DNA of 64,000 bases from Pseudomonadota bacterium (GTDB lineage: Bacteria; Pseudomonadota; Gammaproteobacteria; Burkholderiales; Burkholderiaceae_B): the NCBI GenBank assembly GCA_023389155.1, contig JAEWEV010000015.1, positions 72,467-136,466 on the forward strand, read 5' to 3'. A program made the position numbers and the translations under genes. The first letter of the stretch is position 1, and each line of letters starts with the position of its first letter. Shown here in pieces: positions 54,860 through 63,183 of this stretch. The notes under the pieces were generated by a model. That model was not told where the DNA came from. It searched no databases and was given only the letters and a program-made list of their open reading frames with translations.

Positions 54860-55612
54860 TCATACCCCTTGTGTACGTCTTCGACGTGGCGACTTGCGCG
54901 CGGCAGCGGTTGGTGCAGTCGCAGTAGGTATCGCGTCAGGGTGAGTTGAGTTTGTTATGGATAGCGTGGTCGATACTGCTGGCGCTGGAGGGGGTGGTGG
55001 CACAGGGGTTTCGACCACTCCTGTGGGTACCGTGGCATTGTCGGCTTCATTCGCCTTTTCTGCCTCCGCGAGGCTGGCCCAGTAGGCATGAATTATCTCA
55101 ATGTCCCCATAGCCACCAATCTCAGTCAACCGACTAAGGAAAAGAGCGTACAAATCGGCTTGAATCAGGTTCTGGCTCCGCATCCATTCCACCGCCATGT
55201 TCGGATTCAAAAGCAATACATAATGGAAATCTCCTGACGGCCCCTTTTTAGGCGCAATGAATCCAAGCTTCTGCAAGGTCTTCATGCGTCGGCGCCAAGT
55301 ATCTACAGCGCGCATCCCATCAAATCCCGCTTCGCTTGCAAACGTAGCGGGGTGTTCAATAGTGACCAAAGGATGATCGGGTGATCGTGCCCATAGGCAA
55401 AAAAGGGTGTGGCCCGCAGGTTGACCTTTGGATTGATGATCTATCGCCTGCATGACTAAGGGTAGCGTACGCGGTAGTGTCGTGTACCCGTCGTTCGTCT
55501 TCCTCTTCCACAACCATTGCTGAGGAATGTCGGGAAATAGCAGTTGCAACTGCTGTTCTGCACGCTCAGACATCTTGAGCCGCTTGCTACCTGCTTGTTT
55601 TGCTGTGGCCAT
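54860..55612 (-). CDS. Hypothetical ICE protein with winged-helix-like core
   Basis: The 250-residue protein is not of a family I can name. The middle (DGMRAVDTWRRRMKTLQKLG, FIAPKKGPSGDFHYVLLLNP) reads like a winged helix. The N-terminus (ERAEQQLQLLFPDIPQQWLW) is helical and the C-terminus is Pro/Ala-rich and basic (PPPPPAP, RKSPRRRRTQ). A DNA-binding or replication role is only a guess. The 580-bp gap to its right is AT-rich and contains no gene I can support. Confidence 0.65.
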   Translation of the reverse strand: MATAKQAGSKRLKMSERAEQQLQLLFPDIPQQWLWKRKTNDGYTTLPRTLPLVMQAIDHQSKGQPAGHTLFCLWARSPDHPLVTIEHPATFASEAGFDGMRAVDTWRRRMKTLQKLGFIAPKKGPSGDFHYVLLLNPNMAVEWMRSQNLIQADLYALFLSRLTEIGGYGDIEIIHAYWASLAEAEKANEADNATVPTGVVETPVPPPPPAPAVSTTLSITNSTHPDAIPTATAPTAAARKSPRRRRTQGV

Positions 55613-56147
55613 GTGCCCACCTCATTCAGAAAATTATGATGAAGGAAGTGTCACCCACTTCGCTAGGAAAATAAATGATTCGATACGCATCATATAGATC
55701 GCATTCAGGTAGCTAAAACCAGCATACAGTATAGCTTAAACCACTCATAACGGCGCAATTAACCACAATGAATTTGCATGATTCCGCACATAAATTTCTG
55801 ATAATTAGTTATTTATCATAAGGTTAAAAGAAAATTTCGGTGCTCCGTGTGCTCGATGTTCTCGTCGTTCTCATGTCCTCACCGTGCTCCTGGGGTAAAG
55901 GTGTGGAAAAGGGGGATGAAAAATGACGTCAGCCCTCACAACATTCGGATACCGACCAAGAAGATCCTGCAGCAGGGGCCTTGGCTCCAACGGATGACCC
56001 AGTGAAAACCCAGTGAAAAACCTTGACCCATTGCTCAAATATGAGTATCCTGTGCAGTAGATAGATGTACCGGGGCCTGCAAAGGTGTCTATCTGCCCCC
56101 TGGAAACAGGGTTCAGCCGTGCTGATATTGAAGAGCACCCGCGAAAC

Positions 56148-56171
56148 GAAGCGCCGCCTATGCGGCGCTTC
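56148..56171 (-). terminator. Hairpin after the integrase operon
   Basis: GAAGCGCCGC pairs perfectly with GCGGCGCTTC over CTAT, 22 bp past the stop of the last integrase-operon gene. The T-run on the minus strand is weak. Confidence 0.65.
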
Positions 56172-56193
56172 GCCTTTCCCCGCTCCTGTTCAG

Positions 56194-56784
56194 CTACCGA
56201 CGATGGTGGCTGGGGTCGCGCAGCGGCTCTCCCCGGAACACTTTGGCCGCCATCACCTGAAAGCGTATCCTACCCTTGCGGTCGTGTGGGACACCGGGGT
56301 CGGGCGTGCCAGGAGCACGGACATAGGCGCTTTCTATCACCATGCGCAGGGCATTCTTGTCCTGCCGGCGCAACCGGAAATAGATTTCATAATCCACTTC
56401 CCAGCCCTCGTCATCGACCGCACGGATGACCAGCCAATTACCCTGCCCAGTGAAGTTGCAGAAATGTCCGTCCAACGTCCGCACCAACGTGGGTAGTGAT
56501 AGCGACCAGCGGTAGCGGTCGAAACAAAAAGCACGAGCCACGGCCCGATGGTCAAGTATCCGCCGATCATGCCCTAACGCATCAAAGTCCAGCGCTTCAC
56601 CTGCCTTCGGGCCAAACGACACGCAATGCGAAGTGAACTCGACTTCAATACGCAGTGCCAGGGCGGGATAACGCACCGTCGCAGCAACTGCCAGCTCAAA
56701 AGCAGAGCTACGCATGTGTGTCAGGTCGTACCGGGTGTCGGCAACCTCGATGAAGCCTTGCCGCAAATAACGGATCCACTGCAT
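56194..56784 (-). CDS. Unknown protein, third gene of the integrase operon
   Basis: The 196-residue protein is not of a known family. Features: YDLTHMRSSAFELAVAATV, VARAFCFDRYRWSLSLPTLV and WEVDYEIYFRLRRQDKNALR. It is mixed alpha/beta with many aromatic residues and no membrane segment. I place the start at 56784 because its ATG overlaps the upstream stop (TGATG), giving direct translational coupling. A longer frame would overlap the upstream gene by 84 bases. Confidence 0.75.
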   Translation of the reverse strand: MQWIRYLRQGFIEVADTRYDLTHMRSSAFELAVAATVRYPALALRIEVEFTSHCVSFGPKAGEALDFDALGHDRRILDHRAVARAFCFDRYRWSLSLPTLVRTLDGHFCNFTGQGNWLVIRAVDDEGWEVDYEIYFRLRRQDKNALRMVIESAYVRAPGTPDPGVPHDRKGRIRFQVMAAKVFRGEPLRDPSHHRR

Positions 56785-57092
56785 CAGGCCACGCCTTCCG
56801 GGGCTGGCTTGAAGGTCGAGTAGAACCTCAACTCCTTCGCTTGCCGTGCGCGCTCTTGTGTTCGCCAACGGGTCACGGCACTACGCCATACAAGCCGCCG
56901 ATTACCTGCAATCATATGCAGCTCCACCACATAGGCCGACCACGGCGCGCAAAAACCTGCGCCGACTCGGAAAGGCTCAATTTCCCAGACAGTGTCTGGG
57001 AAATTGAGCAAGTCATAAAGAACACCAGCATAACCAATAGGTAAGGCACGAACAGCAGGCCTATCTACCTTGAAAAGCGTCTTCTTTATCAT
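56784..57092 (-). CDS. Unknown protein, second gene of the integrase operon
   Basis: The 102-residue protein has VLYDLLNFPDTVWEIEPFRV and VVELHMIAGNRRLVWRSAVT with a basic C-terminal helix (RTQERARQAKELRFY). Not recognised. Its ATG overlaps the integrase stop by four bases, and its stop overlaps the next start. It is small and basic, so it could be a recombination directionality factor; this is a guess from position. Confidence 0.75.
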   Translation of the reverse strand: MIKKTLFKVDRPAVRALPIGYAGVLYDLLNFPDTVWEIEPFRVGAGFCAPWSAYVVELHMIAGNRRLVWRSAVTRWRTQERARQAKELRFYSTFKPAPEGVA

Positions 57093-58423
57093 GCCACCAC
57101 CCTTTTTCCTGCTGCCAAGGCCCGCTTGGCCCTCGACGGTGTTCTTCGTCCCTTGATCTTACGATGCCTGAATAGGCGGTAGTTATCCTTGTCGGCACGA
57201 ATTTGTCCATTCTCAGTCGCCGTAGGAGCCGGCACCGAAACCTCCAAATGACTATCTATAGTGTCCCGACGCAAGTTGGCCACCTTCTCCGCAGCGGCAC
57301 GAACCGGATCATCCTCCGTATGCACATATGTCATGAACATGGAAACGGTCTTGTGGGCAGTGAGTGCCATGCCGACCTTAATAGGTACGCCGGAGTTGGC
57401 AATATCAGTAGCGGCACGGTGCCGGATACCATGGGTGCCGACATGCGGCACCTTGGCACGGTCAAGGATGCGACGCCAACCGTTGTAGTAAGTGCTGGAA
57501 GGTAGCGGAATCTGACTATCAGAGATAGACGGGCACACATAAGGAGAGCCCTCAAAGCGATAGGCATTTTTCAGAAGCTGATAGGCGGCCTCGCTCATCG
57601 GTTTGGATATTTCCCCTGTCTTACTGTCCGGCCAAACAATACGGCGATTTTCAAAGTCGATCCACGACCATTCCAGCATCCTGATTTCGGACATCCGGGC
57701 GGAAAACTCAAACTGCAAACGAACGGCTAAGGTCAACGTCGGATGCTCCAGCCCTTCGACATCGGCGCGCTCAAGATACTCATACAGCCTCGCCAATTCC
57801 GTGTTTGTGATGTAACGTGTCTCGCCGTCCTCCCGATATTTCGGCACATGGCGGCATGGGTTGGAGCCATCAGGACGGTAGCCCCATACCTCGGCCATGT
57901 TGAGCATCTTGCGCAGGCAAGCCAGAACCCGATTGGCCGTGACGGCAATTCTTGCCATATCACGCATCATGTCCATGACATGCACCCGCGTCAGATCAGG
58001 CACTTTCACAGCGCCCAGCGCTGGCACAATGTAGCGGTCAATCTGATCTTGATAGGTTTCGACAGTGCTCGGCTTATTGCGTGGTATCGAATATTCCTTA
58101 ATAAACTGCTTGCACAGTTCCTGAACCGTAGGTGCCTTGCGCGCCGCCAGTTTCTCCGCGCTGGGGTCACTACCCTTGCGCACATCCGCTAACCAATCCT
58201 GGGCGATGGAGCGGGCCTGGTCAACCGTCAATTCTCCGAACTGACCAATCTTCGGTTTGCGGCGTTGCCCCTGATTCGTGCGATACTGGAGCATGAAGAT
58301 TTTTCGCCCTTGGGCTGTAACTTTGCATAGAAACCCGGGGACGACGGTATCCCGCAACTCATAGTCTTTTTCGGTGGGTACCGCCGACTCGACGGCGGTC
58401 TTGGTGAGCTTGATCTTGGCCAC
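57089..58423 (-). CDS. int: ICE tyrosine integrase (DUF4102/P4-like arm domain)
   Basis: The 444-residue protein has an N-terminal DUF4102-type arm-binding domain (ELRDTVVPGFLCKVTAQGRK), a core-binding SAM-like domain (about 110-210) and the catalytic domain: first Arg in QFEFSARMSEIRMLEW, HxxR in HGIRHRAATD, then LTAHKTVSMFMTYVH with the nucleophile Tyr near residue 375. It starts 177 bp from the attR core and reads inward. It is the enzyme expected to cut CTCAAAA in the tRNA anticodon loop. It is coupled to two unknown genes. Confidence 0.94.
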   Translation of the reverse strand: MAKIKLTKTAVESAVPTEKDYELRDTVVPGFLCKVTAQGRKIFMLQYRTNQGQRRKPKIGQFGELTVDQARSIAQDWLADVRKGSDPSAEKLAARKAPTVQELCKQFIKEYSIPRNKPSTVETYQDQIDRYIVPALGAVKVPDLTRVHVMDMMRDMARIAVTANRVLACLRKMLNMAEVWGYRPDGSNPCRHVPKYREDGETRYITNTELARLYEYLERADVEGLEHPTLTLAVRLQFEFSARMSEIRMLEWSWIDFENRRIVWPDSKTGEISKPMSEAAYQLLKNAYRFEGSPYVCPSISDSQIPLPSSTYYNGWRRILDRAKVPHVGTHGIRHRAATDIANSGVPIKVGMALTAHKTVSMFMTYVHTEDDPVRAAAEKVANLRRDTIDSHLEVSVPAPTATENGQIRADKDNYRLFRHRKIKGRRTPSRAKRALAAGKRVVA

Positions 58424-58449
58424 AATGCCTCCTGTTCAGTAGCAAACGC

Positions 58450-58468
58450 AGGAACCAACCAGGAGCCA
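58450..58468 (+). repeat. Paired AGGARCCA repeats, putative right integrase arm sites
   Basis: AGGAACCA (58450) and AGGAGCCA (58461) mirror the left-end pair in sequence, orientation and 11-bp period. They lie between the integrase start and the att core. Confidence 0.55.
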
Positions 58469-58599
58469 CGCCAACGGAAATGTGGTCAAAATCGGTCTGG
58501 TCTAGGCGTAAGGTTAGAACAGGCAGTCATATTAAAAAACCAGCCACAGCAAGCACTTACGCGTTCCAGCGTAGTTAAATGCTACTGTTTAAAGTCAAT

Positions 58600-58652
58600 C
58601 TCAAAATCCCCCGCCGCAAGGCGTGCCGGTTCGATTCCGGCCCCGGGCACCA
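58600..58652 (+). pseudogene. 3' half of tRNA-Leu(CAA), attR of the ICE
   Basis: The 7-bp core CTCAAAA (58600-58606) is followed by TCCCCCGCCGCAAGG, the T arm and acceptor GGCCCCGGGCACCA. It completes the 5' half at 12216 into a perfect intron-free tRNA-Leu(CAA). Left of the core the sequence is ICE. Without its 5' half this part cannot be expressed as tRNA. An integrase of a second element starts 142 bp downstream. Confidence 0.9.
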
Positions 58653-58794
58653 GCTTAAAACCCCTAGTGTTTATAAGGCTCTAGCGCGATTTATAGCTGC
58701 TACCCCAATACTGGGGGATTTCCCAAAATTGCGAGTTAGGTACAGTTTCGGTACACTGGTGAAGCGCCGCGTGCACTTTTTGGAGCTTTCCCTC

Positions 58795-59862
58795 GTGGCA
58801 ACCATCGTCAAAACCCCATCTGGAACCTGGAAAGCCGTCATTCGCAAGACAGGCTGGCCTACTACATCTAAAACATTCAGAACCAAACGAGACGCTGACG
58901 ACTGGTCGCGCCGTACCGAGGATGAAATGGTACGCGGGGTGTTTATCCAGCGAGCTCCGGCTGAGCGGATGACACTCGAAGCTGCTCTGACCAGATATTT
59001 ACGAGAAGTGACACCCACAAAGCGCGAATCAACCCGAATTTCCGAACATAAGAAAGCGCAACCGCTGCTTAGACATCTTGGCAAATACTCTTTGGCCGCC
59101 TTGAATGCGGATATTGTCGCTCAATATCGCGACATGCGGTTGGCTGGTGATCCCGATGAAAACGGCAAGCTGGTGCCCCGCAGCAATAACACAGTACGAC
59201 TGGAACTAGCCCTTCTAAGCCATATGTTTACCATTGCCATCAAGGAATGGGGCATGGGCCTGCCCTTCAATCCTGTGGCCAATATCCGACGCCCTGCCCC
59301 TGGCGCGGGGAGGAATCGCCGATTGACGGTCGCAGAGAATAACCGACTGCTGGCTGCCGTTGATGCATATTCGAATCCGATGTTCAGCTGGATTGTCCGG
59401 ATTGCCCTGGAAACAGGGATGAGGCTGTCTGAAATTGGTGGATTGCGGCTTGGTCAGGTTGATTTGCAGAAGCGAATTGTGAAGCTGGATATCACGAAAA
59501 ACTCATCCCCGCGTACCGTGCCGCTGACTAAAGCTGCTACAGCAGCGTTCCAAGCCGCAATTGATAATCCCATTCGGCCACCAGAGACAGATTTGGTATT
59601 TTTTGGAGAGCCTGGTCGCGATGGTATTCGACGGCCTTATCTATTTGATAAAGCTTGGACTGACGCCAAGAAGGCAGCTGGACTGGTTGATTTCCGATTT
59701 CACGATTTGCGGCATGAGGCGGTAAGTCGACTGGTGGAGGCTGGGTTGTCCGATCAGGAGGTCTCAGCGATAAGTGGACACAAGTCCATGCAAATGCTGA
59801 AGCGGTATACGCATCTTAGGGCTGAGGATTTGGTAACGAAGCTGGATAAACTGGAACAATAA
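58795..59862 (+). CDS. Tyrosine integrase of the second element
   Basis: The 355-residue protein has ATIVKTPSGTWKAVIRKTGW (an AP2-like arm domain), then a SAM-like core domain and the catalytic domain: LETGMRLSEIGGLRLGQVDL (Arg), FHDLRHEAVSRLVEAG (HxxR), ISGHKSMQMLKRYTHLRAED (His and Tyr). I choose GTG 58795 because TGGAG lies ten bases upstream and the family begins this way. The frame runs further 5' through the tRNA half, which is coincidence. It differs clearly from the ICE integrase. Confidence 0.9.
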   Translation: MATIVKTPSGTWKAVIRKTGWPTTSKTFRTKRDADDWSRRTEDEMVRGVFIQRAPAERMTLEAALTRYLREVTPTKRESTRISEHKKAQPLLRHLGKYSLAALNADIVAQYRDMRLAGDPDENGKLVPRSNNTVRLELALLSHMFTIAIKEWGMGLPFNPVANIRRPAPGAGRNRRLTVAENNRLLAAVDAYSNPMFSWIVRIALETGMRLSEIGGLRLGQVDLQKRIVKLDITKNSSPRTVPLTKAATAAFQAAIDNPIRPPETDLVFFGEPGRDGIRRPYLFDKAWTDAKKAAGLVDFRFHDLRHEAVSRLVEAGLSDQEVSAISGHKSMQMLKRYTHLRAEDLVTKLDKLEQ

Positions 59863-60109
59863 ATTCAATGTATCAAACCTAAATATACATTGCCAGCTAA
59901 GCACCGACGTTAATCTCCACAATCAAGCATAGCTTGCCTTATCTACGACATCAGCGCGCCCGCGTCGATATGTGAACAGGGTCTCGGCAATTGGTTCTCT
60001 CTACGATATTAGTATCGCTTTCCGGAAATTAGACACTTCACTCGCCCCTATTATTGCATTTGGAAATATTATGTAATAATATGTATAAAAATACAAACAA
60101 GGGACATGG

Positions 60110-60967
60110 ATGACAGCTGATCTGGATGACTTCTCTCTACTCGTTGACTTGAAAGGCCCATCCGATCTACAGCGACGACCTGCCTACCGACCTTGTCTCG
60201 ATGCCTCGGGTGAACAACTTGCGGAGGTACTTGCGCCTTACCACTTCGAAGAGCAATATCCTTGTGGACTCGCTTCTTGCCGACAGCCACACCAGAGGGG
60301 GTTTTTAGTCATCACGTTAAACGGGATTGAAACAAATATTGGTCAAGTGTGTGGAAAAAACATTTTCGGTGATGAATTCGAAATTAAGGCGAACTTGCAG
60401 AAGAAACGCGCAGAGCGTAAATTTCAATTTGAAAAACTCCAGAATATTCGTGATAACAAAGATCATTATCTCACCCGTATTGCTGAATTATATGACCGTA
60501 GGACGGGAGTCAAATGGGCTGACTCTTCGCTAAGGGAACTTAAAAATACCATTGGGCGTCATACTAGTAGAAAGCTGCATAAAATGGCGACCCGAGGAGA
60601 AACGCTTATAGAAGATGTACGAGAAGCAACACACGAAGAGCGCGAACGACACAAAGCAATGGATTCTGCTACAAAACCTCTTAGTTATGTTTCCGAAAAA
60701 GTAGGAGATTTACTAGGTCTTGGCTTTCTTAATTCAGATCCTCGCCAAGTACTAACGAATCTGAAAGACAAACTCCATGAATTGAACGCTATCGATGTTA
60801 AAGAGTTGAATGCGAAAAAACTCAAGATATGGGTAGATTGGGCGAATGATATTGATCGTAGTTTCGAAGCCATTGAAGACAGCTTGGCTGAAGCAGTTAA
60901 GTTTTTTTCTGGCGACAACAAACAACTAATCCAAAAAATGGATGCGATAGAAGCCAGAGGGCGCTAA
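60110..60967 (+). CDS. Unknown protein with Cys cluster and coiled coil
   Basis: The 285-residue protein has four Cys in the first 82 residues (CLDASG, CGLASCRQPH, GQVCG), a possible zinc site. A long charged helical region follows (KKRAERKFQFEKLQNIRDNK onwards), with coiled-coil tendency. Not of a family I know. AAGGGA precedes the ATG after an AT-rich promoter-like stretch. Low GC unlike the chromosome; it looks like cargo of the second element. Confidence 0.65.
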   Translation: MTADLDDFSLLVDLKGPSDLQRRPAYRPCLDASGEQLAEVLAPYHFEEQYPCGLASCRQPHQRGFLVITLNGIETNIGQVCGKNIFGDEFEIKANLQKKRAERKFQFEKLQNIRDNKDHYLTRIAELYDRRTGVKWADSSLRELKNTIGRHTSRKLHKMATRGETLIEDVREATHEERERHKAMDSATKPLSYVSEKVGDLLGLGFLNSDPRQVLTNLKDKLHELNAIDVKELNAKKLKIWVDWANDIDRSFEAIEDSLAEAVKFFSGDNKQLIQKMDAIEARGR

Positions 60968-61073
60968 ATGAAAGAAAAGCTCTGGGGAAATGAAACATTT
61001 AACCCACAAATTTTTAGCGGCTAAAATTTTTGAAATCTACTAATACTGCCAATTCAATCAAGAAGCGAAACCA

Positions 61074-61247
61074 ATGATGGTTCAATTGAGCCACTACGAC
61101 ACGATTGACTATATCAAAACCGAAGATAACATTGCAGCTTACTTCGATGCTGCAATAGAAAACGGAGATGAAATACTCATCGCCGCTGTAATTGATGACA
61201 CAGCCCGCACGCGCTATAGAAAATTAATCCCGACGCAAACAATTTAA
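61074..61247 (+). pseudogene. Truncated antitoxin of the 'addiction module antidote' (HigA-like) family
   Basis: The 57-codon frame reads YDTIDYIKTEDNIAAYFDAA, then IENGDEILIAAVIDDTARTR, which matches the N-terminal third of the putative addiction-module antidote family. The HTH part that should follow is missing and the frame drifts to a stop. No toxin gene is beside it. It is probably a remnant, 60 bp from the tRNA 3' end. Confidence 0.55.
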
Positions 61248-61307
61248 ACTTAATATCAATTACCCCTACTATCGCTAGAATTGACTGAAAAGTCCGTTTG
61301 CATTGAA

Positions 61308-61619
61308 TGGTGCCCGAGGCCGGAATCGAACCGGCACGCCTTGCGGCGGGGGATTTTCGTACCACTTCAGCTTTCGCTGCCATCGCATAGCAACGTTCGT
61401 GGTCTGGAGCACGCCTTCACCTTAGCCTATTGACCTTAGGTGCCCGCCGTCTGCTCTCTACACCTTCCTGATGTCATTAGCACCAGGCTTGGCTCGGCAT
61501 TAGCTCGGATATTTTATCCAGGGCCTTCACCGAGTTTGACGGGCTTCACCTCAGAAATTTCTCTCTGAGAGCTCAAATTACACTGAGTCCCCTGCGTCTA
61601 CCAATTTCACCACTCGGGC
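61308..61619 (-). tRNA. tRNA-Leu(CAA) with group I intron, second copy
   Basis: Exon 1 is 61619-61585 and exon 2 is 61357-61308, with CCA encoded. The spliced tRNA equals the first copy except for two changes, G6 to A and C67 to T. These form the same acceptor base pair (G-C to A-U). Such a compensated change shows selection for a folding, working tRNA. Anticodon CAA, loop CUCAAAA. It lies on the opposite strand in the second element. Confidence 0.93.
61358..61584 (-). ncRNA. Group I intron in the second tRNA-Leu(CAA)
   Basis: This 227-nt intron sits at the same position (after C34) as the one at 12486. The core is nearly identical: GUCAAACUCGGUGAAGGCCC, GCCGAGCCAAGCC, GGUGUAGAGAGCAGACGGCG, CACCUAAGG. 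The outer helices P2, P5, P8 and P9 differ in sequence. It begins AGUGUAAUUUGAG, where UUUGAG is the guide, and ends in ACG. No ORF. The two introns are diverged relatives, not copies from one recent event. Confidence 0.88.
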
Positions 61620-61830
61620 AAACCATAGGCAATTTATCATATTATTACAGGCAGGTCACTATAGGCAACGGCCAAAGCTTACGACCCCATAAATCATCCG
61701 TAACTGGCGTAAACTGAGCGCAATACTCTTGCAACCAGACGGTCGCATAGGCAAGTAACTATTGGGGTGAACTAGCCCTCAATAGTACATTCTTTCAAAG
61801 CACACGAACGCGTGCCCATACTTTTCTATG

Positions 61831-62814
61831 CTATTGCAGCAACTTTAACGTAATGCCTGCCAACGTATAGTAGCGATTCAGCAAACACTCACTACTTGCC
61901 TGTTCCCCAAGCGAAAAAAACGGATTGTCCACATATTCAAAAATACTGGGCGCATCAGCCATACCTTGCAGTTCCCACTCCTTTCGAATGTTATTCTCAC
62001 TACAAAACTCCAAATCCAATCGCTCCCATTCTTTCTCTTTGAAATACTTCGCGATATCCGGCATCACACTGTACAGATCTCGGTAGCAACGCGCTATAAC
62101 AATCTTCAAGCAAAGGTAAACTCGAATACCCCATCCAAACGGATAAGTATAACGCCCTCCCAATTCCAGAATACGATACAGGGTTACGGCACGAGTCAGA
62201 TCTTCATATGTCATCGGCATATGCAAATAGGAATCTCCATAAGCCCTCATTTCTAAGATATTTAGGGCCGCTTCAAAATCACCAGCAACCTCTTCGTAAT
62301 CCGTAGTCGACCACAAGCTCCATAATTCATCGGCATCTTCATATTTGTGCCAAATAGCTTTCCATAAATCATTAGGGCCATTATGAAACATCGCCCTAGC
62401 ACCTTCACTATTTCCTCGTGCTGAGGCATCAGGAAATAAGGCTTCAGTTTTTAATAAATCTACTGTGTCATCAATTCTGGAGTAGTACCGATCATCAGGA
62501 AATAACTCATCCAAGTACTGAAGCGATTCATGCGACAAAGCTACAAAACCATTAAAGTTCTTACGCCACTTTTTTGTGATATACGTTTCCCAAGTACGTC
62601 CCGGATATCGGGTTTGCATAACCTCGTCGAACCAGCGGGAAAACTGTGACACATTATTTACGCAAGTAACCTGTAAGAGGCAATACTCTAATGTCGCCCT
62701 GGTACGCACTCGATCTTGTACTTTTCGCTCGCAACTTTTCGTGGACCCGGGCGGCCTGCCACGGCGCGCGCCTCTATGGATTGTATAAATAATTGCCGAG
62801 TGTTGCTCATTCAT
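61831..62814 (-). CDS. Unknown protein of the second element
   Basis: The 327-residue protein starts MNEQHSAIIYTIHRGARRGR, then PPGSTKSCERKVQDRVRTRA. The basic N-terminus GARRGRPPGSTK is an AT-hook-like GRP motif. The rest is acidic and aromatic (WFDEVMQTRYPGRTWETYIT, YEDADELWSLWSTTDYEEVA), helical, with no catalytic motif. I do not recognise the family. The start follows AGGA at a 10-base spacing; an upstream ATG at 62946 is less likely. Divergent from the small HTH gene. Confidence 0.65.
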   Translation of the reverse strand: MNEQHSAIIYTIHRGARRGRPPGSTKSCERKVQDRVRTRATLEYCLLQVTCVNNVSQFSRWFDEVMQTRYPGRTWETYITKKWRKNFNGFVALSHESLQYLDELFPDDRYYSRIDDTVDLLKTEALFPDASARGNSEGARAMFHNGPNDLWKAIWHKYEDADELWSLWSTTDYEEVAGDFEAALNILEMRAYGDSYLHMPMTYEDLTRAVTLYRILELGGRYTYPFGWGIRVYLCLKIVIARCYRDLYSVMPDIAKYFKEKEWERLDLEFCSENNIRKEWELQGMADAPSIFEYVDNPFFSLGEQASSECLLNRYYTLAGITLKLLQ

Positions 62815-62935
62815 CTCAAGAAATCCTGTGTTCAGAAATAGAGGTAGTTGAATTATTTTTACACGGAAAAAATTCGAAAGTGATGTGAAACTATCGCAAT
62901 TAGAGATAAACAAGCATAACAGCCGGAGTTCATTT

Positions 62936-63172
62936 ATGTCCACCACACTTATTGCGTTGAAAGAACGCTACTCGGTATTGTTAACGATGGTTCAGTTAGC
63001 TGAAATTTTGAATCGCAGTCCAGAGGGGTTACGAATCAGCCTGAGCTCCTCGCATTCAGAGTGGGCAAATCAGATTAACTCTACAAAAGTGCGCATTGGC
63101 CGACGGGTGTATTTTCGAACGGAAGGAATTGCTCGACTAATCGATGAAGAGTTTTCAGAACTACAAGCTTGA
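62936..63172 (+). CDS. Small helix-turn-helix protein
   Basis: The 78-residue protein contains YSVLLTMVQLAEILNRSPEG, LRISLSSSHSEWANQ and IGRRVYFRTEGIARLID. This is a MerR/excisionase-like HTH of the type found before plasmid and integrative-element rep genes. GGAG before the ATG. It ends 11 bp before the broken rep-like gene and probably shared its transcript. Confidence 0.7.
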   Translation: MSTTLIALKERYSVLLTMVQLAEILNRSPEGLRISLSSSHSEWANQINSTKVRIGRRVYFRTEGIARLIDEEFSELQA

Positions 63173-63183
63173 GGCGTTCAACA

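Larger units (their letters stand above)
12255..58599. mobile_element. 46.3-kb Tn4371-type integrative conjugative element in tRNA-Leu(CAA)
   Basis: The ends are defined by the split tRNA (core CTCAAAA at 12248-12254 and 58600-58606). Inside are a tyrosine integrase next to the right end, a full mating-pair set trbBCDEJLFGI with traG, a DUF3363 relaxase, traF, parA/repA with iterons, and a maintenance block (radC, ParB-like, DUF736, DUF932). This gene content and order are those of the Tn4371 ICE family. From memory, classical Tn4371 integrases do not use tRNA genes, so the integrase and target here differ from the type element. Cargo: a candidate defence operon, an efflux pump, a TrlF-type ATPase and an intron-bearing tRNA gene. 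Confidence 0.9.
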
